54,070 nt of DNA, taken from the NCBI GenBank assembly GCA_016784965.1, contig JADHTQ010000026.1, positions 1 through 54,070 on the forward strand, written 5' to 3'. The stretch is from Bacteriovoracaceae bacterium (GTDB lineage: Bacteria > Bdellovibrionota > Bacteriovoracia > Bacteriovoracales > Bacteriovoracaceae). Both the position numbers and the translations under genes were made by a program. Of this stretch, positions 8,985 through 19,135 are shown in pieces. The notes below the pieces were generated by a model, which saw only the letters and a list, made by a program, of their open reading frames with translations, was not told the DNA's origin and searched no databases. Every line of letters starts with the position of its first letter. Within the stretch, counting starts at the first letter, position 1.

Positions 8985-9524
8985 ATGAGCTATAACAAAG
9001 TAATAGAATTTTGGTTTGGTCAGTTGGACCCCAAGGATTGGTTTTTAAAAAGTGACGTTCTAGATAAAAAAATTCGTGATAATTTTTCAGACTTACTCGA
9101 AGCCACTGCAAAAGGAGAGTCATATAAATGGCGCCAATATCCACTTGGCAGGCTTGCTGAAATTATTGTTTTAGATCAATTTTCCAGAAATATTTATCGA
9201 GAGACGGCCAGAGCATTTTCTCAAGATCAAATGGCACTGACCCTGGCCCAAGAAGCCGTGGCCCAAGGGGTTGATCAGGCCATTACCAACCAGCAGAAGG
9301 CATTTTTATATATGCCATATATGCACAGTGAATCGCTAATTATTCACGAGGAGGCCATCAAGCTTTTTTCCAGGCCTAATCTTTCGCACAATTTGGAATA
9401 TGAAATAAAACATAGGGATATCATTGCTAAGTTTGGTCGCTACCCACACAGAAACAAAATACTTGGTAGAGAGTCCACCCCAGAAGAAATTGAATTTTTA
9501 AAAACACCTGGTTCATCCTTTTAG
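8985..9524 (+). CDS. DUF924 family protein
   Basis: A 179-residue cytoplasmic protein close to full length for DUF924. It starts with the family's IEFWFG motif. It then shows RQYPLGRLAEIIVLDQFSRN (residues 46-65), YMPYMHSES (about 108) and FGRYPHRNKILGRES (about 148-162), all typical of this helical, TPR-like family. The biochemical function of the family is not established. It is convergent with trkH, with only 13 bases between the stops. No signal peptide is present. Confidence 0.92.
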   Translation: MSYNKVIEFWFGQLDPKDWFLKSDVLDKKIRDNFSDLLEATAKGESYKWRQYPLGRLAEIIVLDQFSRNIYRETARAFSQDQMALTLAQEAVAQGVDQAITNQQKAFLYMPYMHSESLIIHEEAIKLFSRPNLSHNLEYEIKHRDIIAKFGRYPHRNKILGRESTPEEIEFLKTPGSSF

Positions 9525-9537
9525 CAATGCTATCAAA

Positions 9538-10980
9538 TTAAGAATGCCGCCAAAAAGAGGGAGATAGAACAACCAAAATGGTAAAGATCTCAAGACGACC
9601 AATTAACATGCAAAACGTAAGGACTACTTTGCCAAGTTGAGGGATCTGGGCAAAATTGTCAGTTGGTCCAACTATTCCAAGTCCTGGGCCAATGTTGCTC
9701 ATGCAGGCAATAACCGCCGACATCGAAGAAACTATGTCGATGTCTAAGCAGACGAGTATCACCGTAGAGATGAAGAAAATAATGCTGTAGAAAGTGAAAA
9801 ACCCAAGGATTTTTTCAATTATATTTTGAGGGACAGCGCGATGATCTATTTTTAGTTTCTTTATACCCTTGGGGTGGATAATGTAAAACAGCTGAACCAG
9901 TGCATGCTTTACAATAATGAGAAAACGCACAACTTTAGCACCCCCACCGGTTGAGCCTGAACAACTTCCAACAACCATTAGTAAAACGAGTATATATTGG
10001 GCAGCAAAAGGCCACATTTCAAAGTTTGCGGTAGCAAAACCTGTACTAGTGCCAATAGAGACTACTTGAAATGCCATATCTCTAATATTGATTAAAATGT
10101 TGTCGTAGTGGTCATAGTTTAGATAGACAAAAAAGATAGTTGCAAATACAAAGATCAACCCATAAACGCGAAATTCTTCACTTTTTAAATAGGAGAGAGG
10201 TTTTCCACAACAGGCCTGATAGTGAAGAGCAAAGTTTGCTCCGGCCAAAAACATGAAAATTATAATGATCCAGTGAGTGTAGCTGCTGTCAAAAGCTGCG
10301 ATACTGGCGTCATAATTAGAAAATCCTCCCGTGGCCATGGTAGTAAAGGAGTGACAAATAGCGTCAAATAAAGAGACGCCTCCAAGCATGAGAAGGATTA
10401 CTTCCATCAACGTTAGGGTAAAATAGATGCCCCATAGGACCTTGGCGGTATCTCTTATTTTAGGAGTTAGCTTGTCCTTGGTGATCCCCGGAACCTCAGC
10501 TTGAAAAAGTTGGGCCCCCCCTACTCCCAAAAAGGGCAAAATGGCAATGGTCAAAACAATGATACCCATTCCTCCAAGCCACTGAGTTTCTGCTCGCCAA
10601 AATAGAAGGCTTTTGGGAATTGTGTCTAGATTGGATAAAATGGTTGAACCCGTGGTAGTAAACCCTGACATCGATTCAAAAATTGCATCAACAAAGTTGG
10701 TTATGGTACCAACAAACAGATATGGCAGTGTTCCCAGGGTCGCAAATAAAAACCAACCGACAGTAACAACAGCAAACCCGTCTCTATGAGAGAGTTGCCC
10801 ATTATTTTTAAATACAAAATATAAAAAAGCACCAACAATTAAAGTGATGGAGGCAGACATTATATAGACAGGCCAAAGCCCATCATTATAGTAGAATGAA
10901 ACTGGAAGTGGCAACAAAAGTGTCGCAGCCAGCGCCATAATGAGTCCTCCAAGAATGTGCATGCCTGTTTTTATATCCAT
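9538..10980 (-). CDS. trkH: TrkH family potassium uptake membrane subunit
   Basis: A 480-residue integral membrane protein that forms the potassium translocation pore. The four pore-loop signatures of the Trk/Ktr/HKT superfamily are readable in order: SGFTTTGST, MATGGFSNY, GTSTGFAT and SNIGPGLG. Length matches the family. The gene lies 14 bases downstream of trkA on the same strand, so the pair is one operon encoding the pore and its cytoplasmic gating subunit. SCSGSTGGGAKVVR, a segment conserved before the last pore loop of TrkH, is also present. Confidence 0.95.
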   Translation of the reverse strand: MDIKTGMHILGGLIMALAATLLLPLPVSFYYNDGLWPVYIMSASITLIVGAFLYFVFKNNGQLSHRDGFAVVTVGWFLFATLGTLPYLFVGTITNFVDAIFESMSGFTTTGSTILSNLDTIPKSLLFWRAETQWLGGMGIIVLTIAILPFLGVGGAQLFQAEVPGITKDKLTPKIRDTAKVLWGIYFTLTLMEVILLMLGGVSLFDAICHSFTTMATGGFSNYDASIAAFDSSYTHWIIIIFMFLAGANFALHYQACCGKPLSYLKSEEFRVYGLIFVFATIFFVYLNYDHYDNILINIRDMAFQVVSIGTSTGFATANFEMWPFAAQYILVLLMVVGSCSGSTGGGAKVVRFLIIVKHALVQLFYIIHPKGIKKLKIDHRAVPQNIIEKILGFFTFYSIIFFISTVILVCLDIDIVSSMSAVIACMSNIGPGLGIVGPTDNFAQIPQLGKVVLTFCMLIGRLEIFTILVVLSPSFWRHS

Positions 10981-10994
10981 AATTTTATATTATT

Positions 10995-12344
10995 CTATGA
11001 AAAGAACTCTTTTGCCTTGGGGATTACATCGGCCAAGCACATGGTAATAACGTTGTCTTCTGCTTTGAAAATATCATCTCCGCTAGGAATCACAAGCTTG
11101 CCATTTTTCCTCAAAATAGCACCAACCTTTACCCCTTTAGGCATGGGAAGATCTTTCATGGGAACGTCTATGATCGGTGAAGAATCGGGAATTTTAAACT
11201 CGATGACTTCAGCATCGTTAAAATTCAATTTTGCAATATTTAAGACCATCTCACCTCTAATACATTTCAAAATGGCAGAGGCGGTAGCAAGTCTTGGGTT
11301 TACCAGGGTGTTCATATCCAGTGATTTGGCCAAATTTAAAAGATCGGGCTTGTTTACAACTGTAAATGCTTTTTTTACACCACTGCTTCTTGCTAGAAGT
11401 GATCCAAGAATGTTAGTTTGATCATTATCAGTTACTGCTATAAAAATATCAGCATGATCTAGACCTTCTGCTTTTAAAGTTTCGGCATCAGTATTATCAC
11501 TACAAAGGATGAGTACATTGTCAGGCAGCATTTGTGATGCACGCTCACATTGGATTGGATTGTGATCGATCAGAGTGACTGTATATTTTCTGGCAGTTAA
11601 TCTTTTGGCAACTTCTACACCAATTTCTCCGGCCCCCAATATAAAAACTTTTTTGGCCTTGTCGCCATTAAAGCCAAATGAGTGTTTGATATAGGTGTGA
11701 TCTTTTTTGCAGCAGACAATTGAAACGACGTCATTGGGTTTTATCAAGTCGTTGCCCTTAGGGATAAATATTTCTCCGTCTCGGCGAATGGACATGATCA
11801 CAAAGCCAACTCCATGTGCCATAGTCACAAACTCATTTATTCTAAAACCAGCTATGGGATTGTCTTTTGTGATGGTGTAGCTGATAAAGACCACTTCGCC
11901 ATTGGCGAACTCAGCTGCATCGTTAGCATTTAAATAGGTTACCAGGTTACATATCTCATTGCTTAAGACATTTCTTGGATTGATTAGAAAATCAATGCCC
12001 AGTTTTTCGGGATTGATTTTACCGATGGCCTTGCTGTAACCCATATTGCGAATGCGTGCAATTTTGTAGGTGACCTCATACTCTTTTGCCAGCAGACACC
12101 CCAGAATGTTTACTTCATCCCGGTTGGTAGCTGCAATAAAGAGGTCGGCCTTGGCAATCCCTGCCGATAATAAAATCTCTTCGCTGGCACCATCACCATA
12201 GATGACCATCGCATCGATTTTCTCTTGGGCCTGTTCGACCTTCTCTTTTTCGTTTTCTATTATGGTGAGGTTGTGGCCTTCCTTTGCTAAAATATCTGCA
12301 ATTTGGAACCCTACTTTCCCTGCACCCATTATGATTATTTTCAT
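10995..12344 (-). CDS. trkA: Trk potassium transport regulatory subunit TrkA
   Basis: A 449-residue cytoplasmic protein built as a duplicated RCK unit. Each half starts with a nucleotide-binding Rossmann motif: IIMGAGKVGFQIADIL at residue 3 and VFILGAGEIGVEVAKRL at about residue 229. Each RCK-N is followed by an RCK-C domain, and the total length is typical of TrkA. It senses NAD(H)/ATP and gates TrkH, encoded 14 bases downstream. The start ATG at 12344 places the Rossmann glycines immediately after the first strand, as in the family. Confidence 0.95.
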   Translation of the reverse strand: MKIIIMGAGKVGFQIADILAKEGHNLTIIENEKEKVEQAQEKIDAMVIYGDGASEEILLSAGIAKADLFIAATNRDEVNILGCLLAKEYEVTYKIARIRNMGYSKAIGKINPEKLGIDFLINPRNVLSNEICNLVTYLNANDAAEFANGEVVFISYTITKDNPIAGFRINEFVTMAHGVGFVIMSIRRDGEIFIPKGNDLIKPNDVVSIVCCKKDHTYIKHSFGFNGDKAKKVFILGAGEIGVEVAKRLTARKYTVTLIDHNPIQCERASQMLPDNVLILCSDNTDAETLKAEGLDHADIFIAVTDNDQTNILGSLLARSSGVKKAFTVVNKPDLLNLAKSLDMNTLVNPRLATASAILKCIRGEMVLNIAKLNFNDAEVIEFKIPDSSPIIDVPMKDLPMPKGVKVGAILRKNGKLVIPSGDDIFKAEDNVITMCLADVIPKAKEFFS

Positions 12345-12478
12345 GGAATTGTATAGTTACTCTGAATTTAAGAAGATGTCTAGAAATACTAAAGATTCAA
12401 TGCAAATTAGGGTGGAGCGTTGCGGGCTAACATGTTGATTATAGGTAGTTGGAATATGTATGTTGCTGCAAACAATAA

Positions 12479-12522
12479 AAACAATCTTGAGATCACAATT
12501 TGTAAACTCAAGATTGTTTTTT
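12479..12522. terminator. Bidirectional intrinsic terminator
   Basis: AAACAATCTTGAG (12479-12491) and CTCAAGATTGTTT (12507-12519) form a perfect 13-bp stem with a 15-base loop. T runs follow on the plus strand, and a T-rich stretch also follows on the minus strand. It lies 16 bases beyond the stop of the leftward gene ending at 12538, so it most likely ends that transcript before it enters trkA. Confidence 0.8.
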
Positions 12523-12537
12523 CCTGGCTAAGCAACA

Positions 12538-14160
12538 CTAACGAATAAGGTTTTCTACGATAATCTTTTTTTCGGTTTTATCTAGTTTTTCAGAATATAT
12601 GATAGACTCTTTAAGGTTTGCAACAATCTGTTCGGCAACACTTTTATTCATTGATGCTAAGTAAGCTACGGTCAATTGCATAATTTCATATAACTGTGAA
12701 ACAGCATCCTTGTCCCATAATGCATACTCTTTCCAGTCACCAGTATCAAACCATGCAATTCGCCCAAACTCATTTAAAACTAGGTCAGGGTCAACAGGCA
12801 TGATTCTTTCTTCAATGGTTCTAAGGTAGAACCTTACAATTTGATCTAGTACTTTTTCAGAATTACTATTCATAAAAGATACAAAACGTTTTTTGCTGGC
12901 AGAATCCATCATAGCTGACTTCAAATGGGCAGTTTGTCTACCAGGGAGTTGTTTGGCAATGTCTAAGTAGTAATATTTATCTCCCTTATAAGTAATTTGC
13001 CCGTGACCATATAATCTTGGGGCATCCACTACCTGCCCCAAATTTGCCATGTTTACTTCTTTTAAATAATCCTGAGCAGAAATATTCATCAATTTCAAAA
13101 TACGGATTTGACTCCCTTTTGGACGATACTGCATTATATGAGAGTGGTGTAATCCCCATACTAAAGGTGATGTACCAGAAAGAAGTTCAACCTTGTTACC
13201 ATTAATTTCCAGCACTTCATGGCCCGAATTTATTGCTGAGACGATTTCTAATTTTTTATATTGGGATAACAGTTCAATTAATTCTGCCACACTTGCCCCA
13301 TCCCCTTGTTGCCTGTCTTTTTGTAGTGCTGAGATTTGATTATATAATCTACGATTTAATTTGTATTTATCAGTAGAGTCTACAAAGACATCCATCTTTT
13401 GTTGTTCAATAAACGCTAAAAAATGCTCTCCAAGTTTTGGGTCAAAATGCCCTGCTGTAATTCGAGCATCTATTGACTGTAGCGCTTGGGTCTTGGTGAG
13501 TAAGGCCCTGCCCCCGTTTTGTTTGCGATATAAAAGCCATGCATCAGATAGTGCAAGCATTCTACTTAGAAGTGGAATTTCTTCTTGCTTTTTCCCATAA
13601 GGTCCATCACCATTCCATAACTCTTGGTGATGGTTAACAATTGAACGCACTTGTTGCCAAGCTTTTTTATCATCAGCTGGAATGCTTTTGGAGGCAGTAT
13701 GAGCAGCACGATTAAATTCGCGCCTTATCGTACTATCAAATCCAGATAGTCTTGCTACAGTTACTCCTTGAGAGAGTAAATTTTGAGGGATTGCAAGCAT
13801 TCCGCGACTTTGAATATTTGCTGCCAGATAAAGCATTTGAAACTCTTCTGAGGACAACTTTACTATATTGTTGGAGTGCAAGTGCCAGGCAAACGCCATA
13901 CTTACTTTCACTAGGCCTCTAAATTGCTCCAGCATGGCAAAGTCGTATCTGACAATATCATCACCAAGTTGTCTCGCTGCTAAACCGATTTTTTTTTTAC
14001 GGATCTGTCTGATTCCTGCAATAAGCTCGGAGTCCATTTCAATATTTGTTAAAAAATGTGAGATAAAACGAGCACAGCCTGTGCCAGAGGAGGCCTGGAC
14101 AGGGATTATATTTAACCAACAGCTCCACAACAAGGAAACAACAATATATCTAAGCTTCAT
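12538..14160 (-). CDS. Exported protein: degenerate HD-GYP domain plus kinase-like domain
   Basis: A 540-residue protein with a signal peptide (residues 1-24, cleavage after VQA). Residues about 80-255 follow the HD-GYP template. LAANIQSRGMLAIPQNLL aligns with the segment that normally reads AAxxHDIGKxxIP, but Gln117-Ser118 replaces HD. NHHQELWNGDGPYG (176-189) matches HHExxDGxGYP with GPY for GYP, and IPLLSRMLALSDAW follows as in the family. Several metal ligands are missing, so it is probably not an active phosphodiesterase. Residues about 300-540 resemble a kinase fold: RILKLMN, YYYLDIAKQLPG as a hinge, and DPDLVLNEFGRIAWFDTGD like the catalytic loop and DFG region. The substrate is unknown. 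A strong terminator follows the gene. Confidence 0.6.
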   Translation of the reverse strand: MKLRYIVVSLLWSCWLNIIPVQASSGTGCARFISHFLTNIEMDSELIAGIRQIRKKKIGLAARQLGDDIVRYDFAMLEQFRGLVKVSMAFAWHLHSNNIVKLSSEEFQMLYLAANIQSRGMLAIPQNLLSQGVTVARLSGFDSTIRREFNRAAHTASKSIPADDKKAWQQVRSIVNHHQELWNGDGPYGKKQEEIPLLSRMLALSDAWLLYRKQNGGRALLTKTQALQSIDARITAGHFDPKLGEHFLAFIEQQKMDVFVDSTDKYKLNRRLYNQISALQKDRQQGDGASVAELIELLSQYKKLEIVSAINSGHEVLEINGNKVELLSGTSPLVWGLHHSHIMQYRPKGSQIRILKLMNISAQDYLKEVNMANLGQVVDAPRLYGHGQITYKGDKYYYLDIAKQLPGRQTAHLKSAMMDSASKKRFVSFMNSNSEKVLDQIVRFYLRTIEERIMPVDPDLVLNEFGRIAWFDTGDWKEYALWDKDAVSQLYEIMQLTVAYLASMNKSVAEQIVANLKESIIYSEKLDKTEKKIIVENLIR

Positions 14161-14273
14161 AACGGTCCTGTTTAGTAAAAATTGATTTAATACCAGATAC
14201 GTATACTTGCCAACTGCTGTGAATTGATGATGATTTAGTTAAATATTTTTAACAATTGCTAAGAGAAAATTAT

Positions 14274-17200
14274 TTATATTGCAGCTTTGCGAATATAAAA
14301 AATTGAATAAAGTGCTGGTATTAATAAAAGTGTGACCACTGTGGCAAACATCAATCCCCAGCTCATAGATAAGACCATGGGAACAAGAAAGGGCTCATAT
14401 CCACCCCACCCATAAACAGTGGGCAGCAAGCCCAACACTGTTGTAATTGTGGTCAATAAGACTGGGCGAAGTCTGGTTTTTGCTCCCGTTATCAAATCTT
14501 CAAGGTTAAAGTTTTGCCTATCAAGCCTAATTGTGTTTAAGTGAGTTACCATAACCAAAGAATCGTTTACAACAACACCAATCATACCCAGAGTACCAAT
14601 CACACCAATAAAGCTCATGGGGTATCCATGAAGTAAAAAGGCATAAAAGACACCAACAAACCCAAAGGGGACAGCAATCATAATTAGAAATGGTTGAAAG
14701 AAGGAATTCAAAAGAAGAACCAAGACAAAATAAATGGCCAAAATGGCGACAATAAAAGCAAAAATAAAATTGTCCATACTTTTCATTGTTTCTTTTTCAT
14801 GTCCCCCAAAATAGATGGAAAGCCCCGGAGTATTTCTTATTTTATCCTCAAATTCTTTTTTTATCAGAGCATTTACTTTAGCTGGTGTAATGATTTTGCT
14901 GTCTACATTTCCAGTAACAGTAATGGCGCGTTTTCCATCAAAATGGGCGATCGTCTCATCTGTCAGGCCCTCTTCGAAGGTAACTACTTTACTAAGCTTA
15001 ATCAGTTTTCCCAGTTTGTTTGGAACTTGCAGCTCACTCAATACATCGAGGTTGCCCCTTTGAGACTTCATCAATTGCACTCTGAAGTCAATTTCTTCGC
15101 CATCTCTTCTGATAGTTGTTGCAATTTTTCCATCATAGGCAGATCTAATGGTATCAGCAATGGAGACAGCGGAGATATCTAGTCTTGCAAGAAGCTCATA
15201 ATCGAGTTTGAGGCGAATTTCTTTTTTGCCAGGTCTGTTTGATGACTCAATATCCTTTGTGCCTTTGATGGTCGATAGGTAACTAACAAGCTGCTTAGCA
15301 TATTGTTTGCAATCAGAAAAATTATCTGAAACAAACCGCACTGTAATGGGACTACCAACTGGGGGCCCGTCTTGAAGTTCTCGAATATCAAGCTTCGTGA
15401 AACCTGTGATGTCTTTTGCTGCTTGCTGTAGCTTTTCGATGATTCGTTCACTTTTTGTGTCTCGCTGTGAAGCGGGGTAGAGGTAGACAGTGATGAGTGC
15501 CCAGTTTTCGTGAAGGGCAGGGGAGCTTGCAGCTTCATCTGTTCTGTGGTCTCCAACCATTGTCTTGTAGCCAACCATCAAATTTTTCGGGATTTCAGAG
15601 ACGATTTTTTCTACCTGTAAAACTTGCTTTGCAGTTTGTTGCAGCGATGATCCCGAAGGGGTTTCCATAACAATATAAAAAAGGTCAAAGTCTTCTGTGG
15701 GGAAGAGGTCAAAGCGGCTGAATTTGGAAAAAATGCCAACTGAGGCCAAGAAAAAAAACATAAAAAAGATAAGAGTAGTTTTTTTGTATTTTAAAAAAAA
15801 GTGCAATGCTTTGCTGTAAATTTGTCTGATTGACTCAAACCATGTTTGTTTTTTTAATTTCGTATCACCTTTTTTAGCACTTAAGTGGGCCGGCAGGAGG
15901 GTGGTAGATTCTAATAGACTCATAAGAAGTGTTAGAATAACCACAGTTGGAATTGCCATTACAAAACGTCCCATAATCCCTTTCATGAAATAAATTGGAA
16001 CAAAGCAAAGGATGGTAGTCGCAATCGTTGCCAAAACGGGATAAAACACCTCTTTGGTGCCATGCAAGGCCGCCTCCTTGGGGGAGAGCCCATTTTCTAT
16101 GTGGCGATTTATGTTTTCAGCAATTACAATAGCATCATCTACCAACATACCAAGAACCATTATGACAGTTATCAATGTAATTTGGTTAGTAGTAACACCG
16201 AACATGGGGAAGAATATATAGGCGGCCAGAATGGAAAGTGGAATTCCCACTGCTACCCAAAAGGCTGAGCGAAAGTTTAAAAAGATAAATAAGGAGATAA
16301 TAACTAAAATAAAACCGATGAGGGCATTATTGGCCACGATATTGAGTAGGCTTTTTGTATAGTGAGTAAAGTCCACAACTTTAACAATTTGGATACCTCG
16401 GTCTTTATAGGTTTTTTGATACTTGTCTACTACGCTATTAATTTTTTTACTAAGATTAATAACGTCAGTGGTACCTCTTCTTTTAACGATAAGGTTGATG
16501 CTATTAATTCCATTTGTTTTTGTTATAGTTTTTCTTCTTTGAAATGAATTGGAAACTTTAGCAACGTCTTTAACCTTGAGACCTTTTCCGGAAAAGTTGC
16601 TGCGTATTATGACATCTTTGACATCTAGTGGATCTTGAAACTCAGAAAAGGTGACAATCTTTTTTTCGTCCACAAACGACTCTAGAGTCCCACCAGATAC
16701 TTTGATATTTCGCGCTTTAATGGCCGTTATAACCTCATAGAAGGAGATGTGGTATTTTGAAAGTTTACTTTGATCGAGATCAATACTAATTTCTGGAGCA
16801 CGATAGCCTATCTTTTCAATTTTACCCACTTTATCAATAGTTCTAATTTCTGACTCTAGGTCTTTGGCTATTTTTCGCAACAGTCTTTCATCATCATGGC
16901 CATAAACCGCAACTTCTAAAATCGGAAAGTCTGTACTTTTCATTTCAGTGATAGTTGGTCTGTTTTCCACCTCACTGGGGAAGTTACTAACCCGGTCAAG
17001 AGCACTTCGGACATTATCTTTTATTTGATCCACATCTTCAGTATCTGGGTCGAGAGTGATAAAAATGGCAGACATGCCCTCGATAGAAAAAGAAGACATC
17101 TCCTCTAGCCCGTCAACTTGCTCTAACTCATCTTCTAAAAGATCAGTAACATTAACTTCAACATCTTCAGGAGAGGCCCCTGGATAAAAAGTTTGAATTG

Positions 17201-17336
17201 TAAGGATATAAAAATCTACATTGGGAGTATCTTGTCGTGGCAAACTTATCACTGAAAAGAGTCCCGACAAGAGAACGAAAATAAGTAGTAGGTGAGTTAG
17301 TTTTTGTCTTTCGACAAAGTACTGAGTAATTTTCAT
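14274..17336 (-). CDS. RND family efflux transporter (AcrB/HAE1-like)
   Basis: A 1020-residue inner-membrane transporter of full family length with the duplicated RND architecture. It has a first membrane helix, a large periplasmic loop starting [15 protein letters not shown], membrane helices 2-6 with [13 protein letters not shown], a second periplasmic loop, then helices 8-12 containing [13 protein letters not shown] and [16 protein letters not shown]. Such pumps use the proton gradient to export drugs, lipids or metals through a membrane fusion protein and an outer-membrane channel. Neither partner gene lies nearby, so the partners must be encoded elsewhere. The short spacing to both neighbours suggests it is transcribed alone. 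Confidence 0.93.
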   Translation of the reverse strand: MKITQYFVERQKLTHLLLIFVLLSGLFSVISLPRQDTPNVDFYILTIQTFYPGASPEDVEVNVTDLLEDELEQVDGLEEMSSFSIEGMSAIFITLDPDTEDVDQIKDNVRSALDRVSNFPSEVENRPTITEMKSTDFPILEVAVYGHDDERLLRKIAKDLESEIRTIDKVGKIEKIGYRAPEISIDLDQSKLSKYHISFYEVITAIKARNIKVSGGTLESFVDEKKIVTFSEFQDPLDVKDVIIRSNFSGKGLKVKDVAKVSNSFQRRKTITKTNGINSINLIVKRRGTTDVINLSKKINSVVDKYQKTYKDRGIQIVKVVDFTHYTKSLLNIVANNALIGFILVIISLFIFLNFRSAFWVAVGIPLSILAAYIFFPMFGVTTNQITLITVIMVLGMLVDDAIVIAENINRHIENGLSPKEAALHGTKEVFYPVLATIATTILCFVPIYFMKGIMGRFVMAIPTVVILTLLMSLLESTTLLPAHLSAKKGDTKLKKQTWFESIRQIYSKALHFFLKYKKTTLIFFMFFFLASVGIFSKFSRFDLFPTEDFDLFYIVMETPSGSSLQQTAKQVLQVEKIVSEIPKNLMVGYKTMVGDHRTDEAASSPALHENWALITVYLYPASQRDTKSERIIEKLQQAAKDITGFTKLDIRELQDGPPVGSPITVRFVSDNFSDCKQYAKQLVSYLSTIKGTKDIESSNRPGKKEIRLKLDYELLARLDISAVSIADTIRSAYDGKIATTIRRDGEEIDFRVQLMKSQRGNLDVLSELQVPNKLGKLIKLSKVVTFEEGLTDETIAHFDGKRAITVTGNVDSKIITPAKVNALIKKEFEDKIRNTPGLSIYFGGHEKETMKSMDNFIFAFIVAILAIYFVLVLLLNSFFQPFLIMIAVPFGFVGVFYAFLLHGYPMSFIGVIGTLGMIGVVVNDSLVMVTHLNTIRLDRQNFNLEDLITGAKTRLRPVLLTTITTVLGLLPTVYGWGGYEPFLVPMVLSMSWGLMFATVVTLLLIPALYSIFYIRKAAI

Positions 17337-17487
17337 ATTTTGCTCCCATCAAACAAAATAGTTATTAGTTCCAGTATGTTATAACTGGCATGCAGTTTAT
17401 ATATTTCCGTTATGCTTGCTGTTGTCATATATTGCCTTCAACAAATTGAGCTGTGGAAGAGGATTCCACATACAACAAGGAATTAAC

Positions 17488-17856
17488 ATGAAAACATTAT
17501 TACTTACATCACTACTACTGACAACCTTTAACCTGTTTGCTGCATCAGCTAACTATCAATCCTTCCATTCAAACTATTGTGATAATTTTATTTTAGATAG
17601 ATTGGTGACACACGACTGGTACCTAAATGAAGATGATTATAATGAGGCTAAAATAATTAAAATTGAAAGAAAAAACGGGCCGGAATTATATATAAAAGGA
17701 ATCTTTAATCTAAGATATTTGGTTCGCGCTGGTTACGATTTGGAAGATAAGGCGCCCACTAACAGTGACTACAAAGTTTATGTAAAATTTGTTGAAAATG
17801 AGAGTGAAGTTTCTTGCAAAATAAAGAATATTTATACTAAACGAGGTCGTAGATAA
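17488..17856 (+). CDS. Small exported protein of unknown function
   Basis: A 122-residue protein. The start is placed at ATG 17488 (AAGG seven bases upstream), giving a clean signal peptide MKTLLLTSLLLTTFNLFAA. A longer reading from 17416 would put 24 unlikely residues in front of it. The mature part is charged, contains two cysteines (CDNF and SCKI) that may form a disulfide, and ends in KRGRR. No known domain is recognised. It is divergently placed relative to the RND pump. Confidence 0.65.
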   Translation: MKTLLLTSLLLTTFNLFAASANYQSFHSNYCDNFILDRLVTHDWYLNEDDYNEAKIIKIERKNGPELYIKGIFNLRYLVRAGYDLEDKAPTNSDYKVYVKFVENESEVSCKIKNIYTKRGRR

Positions 17857-17867
17857 CTCATCTGCCT

Positions 17868-17924
17868 TGACAGCAACAGCAACAGCAACTGTTTCCGTTT
17901 TTCGTTTTCAGTTTGGGTTCGTTG
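17868..17924. repeat. Hexamer-tract intergenic element, copy 1
   Basis: Three copies of CAGCAA are followed by CTGTTTCCGTTTTTCGTTTT and CAGTTTGGG. The same CTGTTTCC...GTTTT(C/T)AGTTTGGG tail occurs at 22171-22251 behind a different set of six-base repeats. The element lies at the 3' side of two convergent genes (17488-17856 and 17951-19072). Confidence 0.5.
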
Positions 17925-17950
17925 AGAGAGAGACTTTTTATTGCCCTCTG

Positions 17951-19072
17951 TTACCTACGGACTCTAACCGTAAACCTAAGAGCGTTATTGTTCTCTTTAT
18001 ACTCATGATTAGCATTAGTAGTATCAATATTTAACTTGACCACATAATTTGCCGCACGGTTAATTGGAATTGTTCTGACAATAGCAAAGGCCCTGCCAGG
18101 TCCAAGAGCTGGTACTTGGTAGGTCTTGCCAAAAGTTTCCCCACCAAATTTTAGTTTGGCAACAGAGGCAGAAGCTGTATCACTACCATAGTTTTTTACT
18201 TTGATTTTTATCTTTATAGTATCTCCGACTCTTGGTCTTCTAGGAGTTACGGTGTAATTTGCAGCATACGTTAAGTCTGGACCACAGCGAAGAACTTTTT
18301 TAGTGTCATAAACTTCTGTAGGGTTACCTCTGACCCAATAACCGTGAAGACGTACCTCTTTGATGTCTCCGGGTTTAAATTCATCGCGAAAATCGCTACT
18401 TCTAAAAGTATAGCTAGCTGTGCCGCCACGAACCCTAAGCTTTTTTTGTGGATCAAATTGGTGCATTCTTTTTTGTGATTGAGCAAAGCCGTCAAAGGCA
18501 AGGCTGTTATTTATATTTTGACTGTAACTAGTTCTCCATGCTTGGAGAGTCAAATTTTTGGGACCTGGGTTTTTTAAAATTACTTTTATACTACAGTCAG
18601 AATCAGGCACAATTCCCCAAGCTTTAACTCGTAGTGGTTTCTCCTGTACTGTAGGTAGCGATGCACACTTCATTGATAAAAATTTAGAGTTGGGATTACC
18701 GTAAGCACTTTCTTCAATAACGTAACCGTAGTTAACCATCGCTAGTACTGATTTGCCTTTTTCGAGATATAGGTAATCTGTGATGTTAAAAGTAGCAACT
18801 CCATTTTGTATGGTCATTCGGCGATTGGGATCAACTTGATCTAAAAAAAAGTGTCTCTCGCCCTTATTGCTTCTGACCATAAAAAATGTTCTAGGGTGTA
18901 TGCTGCGATCATAAAAATCAGCAGACAATCCCGCGCCTTTATTTGTAAAAGTAACATAGGCCCCAGTGCAGCTTTGGTTCATCCACATGTTAGTGACTCT
19001 AAAATCAGGTAAAGTTGAGGCAATAGAAGTTGTGCAAAAAATTATTGAGATTAAAAGTGATACAGTTTTCAT
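17951..19072 (-). CDS. Exported protein with C-terminal CARDB-like domain
   Basis: A 373-residue protein with a signal peptide (residues 1-18, SIAS). The mature protein is beta-rich. The last domain (about residues 270-373) begins YTVTPRRPRVGDTIKIKIKVKN, continues with GSDTASASVAKL and ends ANHEYKENNNALRFTVRV, the pattern of CARDB adhesion-type immunoglobulin-like domains. The two preceding segments may be related beta domains with paired cysteines. It follows the S41 protease gene by 63 bases on the same strand. A role in the cell envelope or in surface adhesion is likely but not proved. Confidence 0.7.
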   Translation of the reverse strand: MKTVSLLISIIFCTTSIASTLPDFRVTNMWMNQSCTGAYVTFTNKGAGLSADFYDRSIHPRTFFMVRSNKGERHFFLDQVDPNRRMTIQNGVATFNITDYLYLEKGKSVLAMVNYGYVIEESAYGNPNSKFLSMKCASLPTVQEKPLRVKAWGIVPDSDCSIKVILKNPGPKNLTLQAWRTSYSQNINNSLAFDGFAQSQKRMHQFDPQKKLRVRGGTASYTFRSSDFRDEFKPGDIKEVRLHGYWVRGNPTEVYDTKKVLRCGPDLTYAANYTVTPRRPRVGDTIKIKIKVKNYGSDTASASVAKLKFGGETFGKTYQVPALGPGRAFAIVRTIPINRAANYVVKLNIDTTNANHEYKENNNALRFTVRVRR

Positions 19073-19135
19073 GATAGATCCCCTTGTTAATAGACCCTAC
19101 TACCATGCATTATCTGTGTCTGCAATTGTAAAATA

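Noticed and set aside
14694-15182. Plus-strand open frame inside the RND gene
   Set aside because: Antisense shadow of a well-supported 1020-residue transporter.
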